The position numbers were made by a program, and so were the translations under genes. Of a stretch of DNA of 25,692 bases, positions 7,242-13,176 are shown one piece after another. The stretch is taken from contig CAZWRA010000017.1 in assembly GCA_964635995.1 (NCBI GenBank), positions 1-25,692 on the forward strand, written 5' to 3'. This DNA is from JAGQLF01 sp964635995 (GTDB lineage Bacteria > Patescibacteriota > Dojkabacteria > J137). The notes under the pieces are model-generated. The model worked only from the letters and a program-made list of their open reading frames with translations, was not told the origin of the DNA and made no database searches. Position 1 is the stretch's first letter, and each line of letters starts with the position of its first letter.

Positions 7242-8024
7242 ATGATAGACCTTAGTGACATTTGCGGTCTTCCGCTATATCTAGATGAGGAAACAGGTAC
7301 TCTTCAATATGGAGAGGAAGTTGAATGTACCTTCCAAAAGGAAATAGGATTAAAAGAAATTATCCCTATTCTTCTTAATAAATTTTTAAAATATCCAGAA
7401 CAAGTTTATAAGCAATATGTTGATGTAAAAAATTATGAATGTAAACATAAAGATGCGGGAATTTCATACGATATTATTCAACTTCCCAGTGGATTACTTG
7501 GTATAGAGTATATTAAAACACATGTATACAGATCTGAAGAAAAGGAAGGAAAGTATTCAAGTATTATAGAAGTAACAAAAGGTATTCTAACAGTTATTAT
7601 TCAAAAGAATGATAATAGTAACATTGATCCATTTTCATCTACAGTTGTTAAAGACGTAAAAATAATAGAACTTATTGCAGGTGATAGGTTTGCAATTCCT
7701 TCAGGAGTTCTTTATACATTTGTAAATACAAGTAACGATCAGGTTGTTTTTGTAGTTATTTCAAATAGTTTAAGTCATTTGGATTACACAAGAAATTTAA
7801 TTAAAGAGAAAGGATTAGCTTACTTTATAATCTCAAAAAATGCTCGATTAGAAGTTGTTGCTAATCCAAAGTACAAAATTGAAAAACCAGTCGAAAAACA
7901 TAAGTGGAGAAAAATGCAAGATGAGGAAAAATCTGTATTTTCTAACGATTTTGTGAACTCTTCAGACTCAATGTATAACTTACTATCTAATAGCTTTGCA
8001 GATTTAGCAAATGTGTTGGTTTAG
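7242..8024 (+). CDS. Cupin-type glucose-6-phosphate isomerase-like protein, altered metal site
   Basis: 260 residues from the ATG at 7242; a TTG at 7221 would add seven hydrophobic residues and seems less likely. The central part resembles the cupin phosphoglucose isomerases known from archaea: LGIEYIKTH, an IIEVTKGILTVIIQ strand pair, GDRFAIPSG, FVNTSND, HLDYTRNLIKEKG and VVANPKYK, which parallels the family's C-terminal DNPRYK. In characterised members the metal is bound by HxH, a Glu and a later His. Here the positions read H94-V-Y96, E110 and Y158, so two histidines are replaced by tyrosine. It may have lost catalysis or may use another metal site. The N-terminal 70 and C-terminal 45 residues are of unclear role. 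Confidence 0.62.
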   Translation: MIDLSDICGLPLYLDEETGTLQYGEEVECTFQKEIGLKEIIPILLNKFLKYPEQVYKQYVDVKNYECKHKDAGISYDIIQLPSGLLGIEYIKTHVYRSEEKEGKYSSIIEVTKGILTVIIQKNDNSNIDPFSSTVVKDVKIIELIAGDRFAIPSGVLYTFVNTSNDQVVFVVISNSLSHLDYTRNLIKEKGLAYFIISKNARLEVVANPKYKIEKPVEKHKWRKMQDEEKSVFSNDFVNSSDSMYNLLSNSFADLANVLV

Positions 8025-8044
8025 CACAAATACTGATGCTAGGC

Positions 8045-8050
8045 TATAAT
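8045..8050 (+). promoter_or_regulatory. -10-like box TATAAT before the rhomboid operon
   Basis: A perfect TATAAT lies 22 nt before the rhomboid start codon, in the 48-nt gap after the cupin gene. This would give a leader of about 15 nt, with no Shine-Dalgarno in it. The assignment is by motif and position only. Confidence 0.5.
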
Positions 8051-8072
8051 TGAAAATAGTAATTCAGCATTT

Positions 8073-8780
8073 ATGTATAACGAAAGAGGTGAATTTAGAT
8101 GGCTTATTTTCTTGTTAGCCTTTAATGCATTAGTTTTCTTAACCTATAATTTTATAGGTTCTGCTGGAGTAGAAGATGAAGTAATATTTTATGGTGTGTT
8201 TAACGCTGTTGGTGTTGCTAGAGGAATGTATTGGCTATTAGTAACTTCTACATTTGTACATTTTGATCTCATACATTTTTTCTTAAACATGATTGCTCTA
8301 TTTCAGATAGGGATTTTAGTTGAAAATTTATATTCCTCTAAAAAATTATTCATAACTTATATTATAGGTGGTATTGTAGGAAGTTTATTTACCTATGGGC
8401 TAGCTTTAATTTCTGGCACTAATATAGCTTCTTTAGGAGCATCTGGAGCAGTTTTCGCATTGTTAGGTCTTTTGATAGGTGGAACCATTAAAAAAAACAG
8501 ATTTGGATTGTCACTACCTTTTAAGAGAGAGAGTTTTTATCCAACATTAATTCTTGCTGGGATAATTAGTTTTTTCCCAGGAATTAACTGGGCAGCCCAT
8601 CTTGGAGGATTTATTGGAGGAGCAATATTAGGGTTGATCTATGAAAATTCGCTAATACCTGTTATAAATCAAAAAGAAAAGAATCTAGAAAGTGTTTTTT
8701 TTACTATTACTGCATTTCTATTTTGCTTTTCATATTTGTTATTAGTAATTAATTTAATTTTTGGAATTGTAAAAACATGA
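8073..8780 (+). CDS. Rhomboid family intramembrane serine protease
   Basis: 235 residues, polytopic, with about six membrane helices. The rhomboid signatures are present: HFFLNM with the oxyanion-hole Asn72, the catalytic serine in GASGAVFALLG (Ser124) and the catalytic histidine in AAHLGGFIGG (His176). It cleaves transmembrane segments of other membrane proteins; the substrate is unknown here. The last bases form an ATGA overlap with adenylate kinase, which starts at 8777. The two are therefore translationally coupled, and MurE follows 2 nt after that. The linkage of a rhomboid to adk and murE is probably operon packing rather than a shared pathway. Confidence 0.92.
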   Translation: MYNERGEFRWLIFLLAFNALVFLTYNFIGSAGVEDEVIFYGVFNAVGVARGMYWLLVTSTFVHFDLIHFFLNMIALFQIGILVENLYSSKKLFITYIIGGIVGSLFTYGLALISGTNIASLGASGAVFALLGLLIGGTIKKNRFGLSLPFKRESFYPTLILAGIISFFPGINWAAHLGGFIGGAILGLIYENSLIPVINQKEKNLESVFFTITAFLFCFSYLLLVINLIFGIVKT

Positions 8781-9337
8781 TTACATTATTTGTTGGCCCT
8801 TCTGGGAGTGGAAAAGATACTCAGTCTGAAATGATTGTAGAGAGGTATGGATTTACTATGATTTCTACAGGGCAACTTCTTAGAGATGAGGTAAAAAGTG
8901 ATTCAGAGCTAGGAAAAGAGGTTGACTCTTATCTTTCAAATGGATTATTTGCTCCTGATGAAATAGTCATGGAAGTATTAGTTAAACATATTAATAAATT
9001 TAAAGAAGAGAAAATATTACTAAACGGAGCGGTTAGAAGTTTTGAGCAAGTTGCTCTTTTAGATGAAATTCTAGATAAAAATTCTTTTAAACTTGATTCC
9101 GTAGTTTATTTCGATCTTGATGATAAAACAGCTTTAGAAAGACTTTTAGGTCGAGGAAGAGAAGACGATACTTACGATAAAATTCTCTCAAGGCTTGCTG
9201 AATTTAAAAAATCTAATGAACAAATTTTAGAAGAATATAAACAAAGGGGAATACTAATTATTGTAGATGCCTCAAAATCAGTTGAAGAAATTCATGCAGA
9301 AATTGCAGATAAATTAAATATTGATAAAATTGATTAA
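8777..9337 (+). CDS. adk: Adenylate kinase
   Basis: 186 residues, a short (no zinc LID) adenylate kinase that interconverts ATP, AMP and ADP in the cytosol. The P-loop is GPSGSGKDTQ at residues 7-16. The NMP-binding part reads ISTGQLLRDEV and the LID arginine region is LLGRGREDD. One signature is altered: the family DGFPR(T/S) motif reads NGAVRS. The arginine is kept, but the Asp, Phe and Pro are not. A related nucleoside-monophosphate kinase cannot be excluded, but length and motifs fit adenylate kinase best. It is translationally coupled to the rhomboid gene, and murE begins 2 nt after its stop. Confidence 0.85.
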   Translation: MITLFVGPSGSGKDTQSEMIVERYGFTMISTGQLLRDEVKSDSELGKEVDSYLSNGLFAPDEIVMEVLVKHINKFKEEKILLNGAVRSFEQVALLDEILDKNSFKLDSVVYFDLDDKTALERLLGRGREDDTYDKILSRLAEFKKSNEQILEEYKQRGILIIVDASKSVEEIHAEIADKLNIDKID

Positions 9338-9339
9338 TA

Positions 9340-10674
9340 ATGAAAAAAATCATTCCTGAATCATTAAGAAGGCTTTATAGAGTATTCATTTCTTATCTTG
9401 GAGCGATTAGGTATGGATTTCCTTCAAGAAAACTTACAGTTATAGGAGTTACAGGAACCTCAGGAAAATCAACTACAACTTCAATGATTTTTCATATATT
9501 AAAAGAGAATGATTATCCTGTAGGAATGATTTCTACTGTAGGTGCAGTTGCTGGAAACAAGAAAGTTGAGACTGGATTGCATGTAACAACACCAGATCCT
9601 TACGAACTACAAAAACTTCTTGCGTTTATGGTTAAAAGAAAAGTTAAATATGTAGTTTTAGAAACTTCGTCTCATGCGCTTGCTCAAGGAAGAACTGGAA
9701 GTATAGAATTTGATTATGCTGTTTATACAAATATAAAAAGAGATCATCTAGATTGGCATGGAAGCTGGGAAGAGTATGCGAAGTCTAAAGCTATTCTTGC
9801 AAAAAAAACTTCTATAGATGGGAAAATCATAATTAACAGAGAAGACAAAAGTATGTATGATGTTATGTCTAGTTATCTAGATAAAGTTTACACAGATAAA
9901 TTCATAACTTATTCATTTAATGAAATTATTAACATTTCAGAATCAAATGGTGAAATTAGATTTAGATTAAATGATGTTAATTATGTTCTTTCGACCCTTG
10001 GTCTATATAATGTTGAAAATGCATTAGCTGCTATTAATGTTGCTAACTTAATAGGAATAGCACCAAAACAAATCTCAGGAGTATTAAAAACATTTAAAGG
10101 TTTAGAAGGAAGAATGCAAGTAATGCAGAAGGAACCTTTCTATATTATTGTAGATTTTGCTCATAATGCTGATTCACTTGAACAATCTCTTTCAACAGCA
10201 AAAAAACTAACCTCACAAACAGGAAAATTAATTTGTGTCTTTGGATCTGCTGGACTTCGAGATATTGAGAAAAGATATGTAATGGGAGAAATCTCTGCAA
10301 AATATGCAGACGTTACTGTAATCACTGCTGAAGATCCGAGAACAGAGTCTTTAACTGCAATAAATAGTCAGATAATTGAAGGTACTGAGAGAAGTGGAGG
10401 AAAACTGATAAAAAGATTTAAAAATACTGAAGAGCTTAATGATTACGAAATTAGTACTAAAGAATTAAAACATGGAGCAGTTTTTGCTTTTGATGAAGAG
10501 AGTGTTAATAGTAGATACGATGCTGTTAGATTCGCAATACAGATGGCAGAGGAAGGTGATGTTGTAATTATGGAGGGAAAAGGTCATGAAAAAAGCTTAT
10601 GTTTCGGAACAACAGAATATCCATTTACTGATCAAGAAGCAGTAAAAAAGGCTTTGGAAGGGGATAATTCATAA
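9340..10674 (+). CDS. murE: MurE-type UDP-N-acetylmuramyl peptide synthetase, lacking N-terminal domain
   Basis: Mur ligase of 444 residues that adds the third amino acid to the peptidoglycan precursor in the cytosol. The ATP-binding loop is GVTGTSGKSTTT (about 36-47). The UDP-MurNAc-peptide region reads HVTTPDPYELQ and ETSSHALAQGR. The carbamylated lysine lies in KSKAILAKK, and YNVENALAAINVA and FAHNADSLEQSL follow. The C-terminal domain ends with MEGKGHEKS. Usual MurE proteins have about 90 more N-terminal residues forming the uridine-binding domain; here only some 33 precede the central domain. The amino-acid-selecting motif, DNPR in meso-DAP enzymes, reads EDPRTESL, so substrate choice (DAP, Lys or other) is open. 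It closes the rhomboid-adk-murE cluster. Confidence 0.85.
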   Translation: MKKIIPESLRRLYRVFISYLGAIRYGFPSRKLTVIGVTGTSGKSTTTSMIFHILKENDYPVGMISTVGAVAGNKKVETGLHVTTPDPYELQKLLAFMVKRKVKYVVLETSSHALAQGRTGSIEFDYAVYTNIKRDHLDWHGSWEEYAKSKAILAKKTSIDGKIIINREDKSMYDVMSSYLDKVYTDKFITYSFNEIINISESNGEIRFRLNDVNYVLSTLGLYNVENALAAINVANLIGIAPKQISGVLKTFKGLEGRMQVMQKEPFYIIVDFAHNADSLEQSLSTAKKLTSQTGKLICVFGSAGLRDIEKRYVMGEISAKYADVTVITAEDPRTESLTAINSQIIEGTERSGGKLIKRFKNTEELNDYEISTKELKHGAVFAFDEESVNSRYDAVRFAIQMAEEGDVVIMEGKGHEKSLCFGTTEYPFTDQEAVKKALEGDNS

Positions 10675-10715
10675 AGTTGTAACTTAAAAAATACCTCAAT
10701 ATAATAAGGTAGTTT

Positions 10716-10721
10716 TATTAT
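10716..10721 (+). promoter_or_regulatory. -10-like TATTAT before the interrupted membrane gene
   Basis: TATTAT lies 4 nt upstream of the TTG at 10726 that opens the interrupted membrane-protein frame. The layout resembles the leaderless starts of argS and the transglutaminase gene. The motif is one base from consensus. Evidence is positional only. Confidence 0.3.
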
Positions 10722-10725
10722 AGAA

Positions 10726-11172
10726 TTGAACCAGTACCATTCTCTTGTCGAAGCTGAAAAAATATTAGAGAAAATAGGTGTTCCTAGACTTGTTGCATAC
10801 ATAATTGTCTATGGAATATATAGTATTTGAGTATACCTTCTTATAGCTATTACTTTCCTTTTTTTATTCGCTAAATTCAATGAAGATGTAGTTTCTTCTG
10901 CATTTTGGCAAAGAGGAGTAATTAGCCTTTTCTTTTTAGTTCCCGCTCTTTTATTTGTTCTTTATTTTGTCTTAGTAGCACTTGTTGCTATGAGTCATAA
11001 AAAAGAAGTTAAAATGCTAGAAGTCCCAGAAGGATATTCAAATTTATATGTGATTATAAGTTTACTTAAAACATCTCCAGCCTTAATACTACTATGCTGT
11101 TCAATAGGATTATTATTAATATTCTTAGTTGTAAAAACTCTTTTTTCAGCTTCTAACCTTCTTTATTTATAG
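10726..11172 (+). pseudogene. Small membrane protein interrupted by an in-frame TGA
   Basis: A single frame runs from TTG 10726 to TAG 11172 (about 148 residues) with one internal stop, TGA at 10828-10830. Before it the frame reads ...VAYIIVYGIYSI, and after it VYLLIAITFLFLFAKF, so the stop falls inside what would be one membrane helix. Two or three more hydrophobic segments follow (ISLFFLVPALLFVLYFVLVALV, then ALILLCCSIGLLLIFLVV). A single T-to-G change would give Gly. The next internal ATG is at 10990 and would make only a 60-residue remnant. TGA is a genuine stop elsewhere in the window, so this is a nonsense mutation, sequence error or read-through site rather than a different code. The family is not recognised. 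Confidence 0.6.
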
Positions 11173-11192
11173 TAATATTGGGCATTTCGTAT

Positions 11193-11198
11193 TATAAT
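11193..11198 (+). promoter_or_regulatory. -10 box of a probable leaderless argS transcript
   Basis: A perfect TATAAT ends 5 nt before the argS ATG. Transcription would then begin at or beside the start codon, giving a leaderless mRNA. This agrees with the missing Shine-Dalgarno. The same spacing is found for the transglutaminase gene on the other strand. Confidence 0.6.
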
Positions 11199-11203
11199 TT
11201 GCC

Positions 11204-12925
11204 ATGATAAAAGAAGAATTAAGCCAAATATTAAATGATTTAGTTAAAGAGTTATTCGCTCTTGATGTTGACACAAGTTTGGAAAGGCCTAGAGATCCTT
11301 CTCATGGAGACTTTGCCTCTAACATTTCGATGCAAATAGCTGGAAAGCTTTCTAAAAATCCTAGAGAGGTAGCTGAAAGTATAAAAGCATCTCTTGAAAG
11401 TATGAAATTAGATTGGCTAGATTCAATAGAAATTGCAGGACCTGGGTTTATTAATTTTAAGATTAAGAAGGTAGAGCTTACAAAAATACTTGAAATAATA
11501 TTAAAAGAAGAAGAGAAATTCGGTAAAAGTGATTTAGGGAAAAATAAAAAGGTAATGATTGAGTTTGGACAACCAAATACTCATAAAGCATTTCATGTTG
11601 GGCATTTAAAAAGTGCTATTTCTGGCTTAGCTATGGTTAAGCTACATGAAAATTTAGGTTATGAAGTGATAAAAGCTAATTTTTATGGAGATGTAGGAAT
11701 GCATGTAGCTAAAACTACTTGGGGCTGGTTAAATTCTGAAATTCCAAGCGATTTTGAGGGATGGAATGTCCATAAACAAATGAAGTTTATTGATGAATGT
11801 TATGTTAAAGGTGCTAATGAATTTAAAGAAAATAAAGAAGCAGAAAATGAGATTAGAGAAATTAATAAGGATATTTATGCAGAAGTTAAGAATAAAGCAA
11901 CAGAAGCATATGAGACATTAAGAAAAATAAGTCTTCAACATCAAAAAGATATTTGGAATGAATTAGGAATAACTTACGATCGAGAATATCCTGAAAGTGA
12001 GGTTTATAAAGAAGCAGTAAAAATTGTTAATGAATATAAAGATAAAATTTTTGAGCAGAGTGAAGGGGCTTGGATATATGATGGAAAAAAAGAAGGTTTA
12101 ACAACATGGGTATTTTTAACTAGCGAAGGAAATCCTACTTATTCTGCAAAAGATCTTGGACTAGCCTACAAAAAATTCGAAAAATATCCAGATTTAGAAA
12201 AGGGAATAGTTACTACCTCTGTTGAAATTGCAGATTACTTTAAAGTTGTAATTCATGTATTAAGTAAAATAAAACCTGAAACTAAGGGGAGATATTTTCA
12301 TATACCTTTTGGATGGATGTTACAAGGAGGAAGAAAGTTCAGTTCAAGAATGGGAGGAAGTATTAAGGGAATGGATATTTTAGATGAAGTAAAATCTGTT
12401 GCATTTAAAAAAATTAGTGATTTAAAAGAATACTCAGAAGAAGAGAAGAAAGAAATTGTAGATTATGTTGCGAATGCTGGATTGAAGTTTTTAATTCTAT
12501 CTCATGAATTCCATAAAGACTTTAGTTATGATCCAGAACAATTTTTAAGTTTTGAAGGATTTTCTGGACCATATATTCTCTATACATACGCAAGAGCTAA
12601 ATCAATTTTAAGAAAAGCAGGAGAACAAAACTTAAATGTTTCAGAAAATTCACTAAGTTCAGAGATTGAACAAGATGTATTAAAAGCACTAAATACATAT
12701 CCTGAGGTTGCTAAAGATGCTGGAATTAATTTTGCTCCTCATTTAATCGCAAACTATCTTTATGATCTTTCTCAAAAGTACAATAAATTTTATACCGAGA
12801 TACCAGTAATTAATGCTGAGAAAGAAGATGATAAAAACGCAAGACTTATGTTAACTAAAGCAACAGCACAGGTAATTAAAAATGGATTAAATCTTCTTGG
12901 AATAGAAACCTTAGAGAGAATGTAA
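11204..12925 (+). CDS. argS: Arginyl-tRNA synthetase
   Basis: Class I aminoacyl-tRNA synthetase of 573 residues that charges tRNA-Arg. The N-terminal Add1 domain (about 1-90) contains the GDFASNISMQIAGKL pattern. The HIGH signature is HVGH at 131-134 in a PNTHKAFHVGHLKSA context, where the usual form is PNxxKPxHIGHLRS. The KMSKS equivalent is KFSSRMGG at about 380. The C-terminal DALR anticodon-binding domain includes GPYILYTYARAKSIL. It is a monocistronic leaderless gene by context. It is convergent with the DUF167 gene, whose stop lies 18 nt away, with no strong terminator between. Confidence 0.95.
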   Translation: MIKEELSQILNDLVKELFALDVDTSLERPRDPSHGDFASNISMQIAGKLSKNPREVAESIKASLESMKLDWLDSIEIAGPGFINFKIKKVELTKILEIILKEEEKFGKSDLGKNKKVMIEFGQPNTHKAFHVGHLKSAISGLAMVKLHENLGYEVIKANFYGDVGMHVAKTTWGWLNSEIPSDFEGWNVHKQMKFIDECYVKGANEFKENKEAENEIREINKDIYAEVKNKATEAYETLRKISLQHQKDIWNELGITYDREYPESEVYKEAVKIVNEYKDKIFEQSEGAWIYDGKKEGLTTWVFLTSEGNPTYSAKDLGLAYKKFEKYPDLEKGIVTTSVEIADYFKVVIHVLSKIKPETKGRYFHIPFGWMLQGGRKFSSRMGGSIKGMDILDEVKSVAFKKISDLKEYSEEEKKEIVDYVANAGLKFLILSHEFHKDFSYDPEQFLSFEGFSGPYILYTYARAKSILRKAGEQNLNVSENSLSSEIEQDVLKALNTYPEVAKDAGINFAPHLIANYLYDLSQKYNKFYTEIPVINAEKEDDKNARLMLTKATAQVIKNGLNLLGIETLERM

Positions 12926-12942
12926 GAAAGAAAAATCTTAAA

Positions 12943-13176
12943 TTACATATCTACAAATTCTAATATTTTAATAGTTTTTAAATTTGATGTAAATCCATTA
13001 ATTATTCTTACACTTGATTTTGAAACATGAAAATATTCAGACAAAATTTCTATTAGTTTCTGATTTGCCTTTCCTTTCTCTGTGACAGCTTTAAACATTA
13101 CTTCAAAATCTTTTTCACTAATTCTTTTAACCTGCTGTATAGTCGAATTTGTTTTTACTTTTATTCTTAATTTCAT
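12943..13176 (-). CDS. DUF167 (YggU-like) family protein
   Basis: 77-residue protein matching the small DUF167/UPF0235 family. A basic first strand (LRIKVKTNST) is followed by the family's central EKGKANQKLIEILSEYF segment, SKSSVRIINGFTSNLKTIKI and a short tail. The biochemical function of the family is not established. The start at 13176 lies inside the 3' end of the P-type ATPase gene, a 50-nt overlap in a different frame. The conserved first strand argues that the overlap is real and not a wrong start. Both genes are on the minus strand and probably co-transcribed. Confidence 0.8.
   Translation of the reverse strand: MKLRIKVKTNSTIQQVKRISEKDFEVMFKAVTEKGKANQKLIEILSEYFHVSKSSVRIINGFTSNLKTIKILEFVDM

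Noticed and set aside
8021..8043. TAGCA...TGCTA inverted repeat before the rhomboid gene as a second CIRCE element
   Set aside because: The spacing does not fit the 9-9-9 layout, only five bases pair, and part of it is the stop codon region of the cupin gene.
10828..10830. Use of genetic code 25 (UGA = Gly) in this genome
   Set aside because: TGA terminates the sigma-factor gene and the rhomboid gene in ATGA overlaps with well-supported downstream genes, and no conserved gene in the window carries an internal TGA.
12913..12935. TAAGA...TCTTA hairpin after argS as a terminator
   Set aside because: The stem has only five AT-rich pairs and there is no proper T tract.
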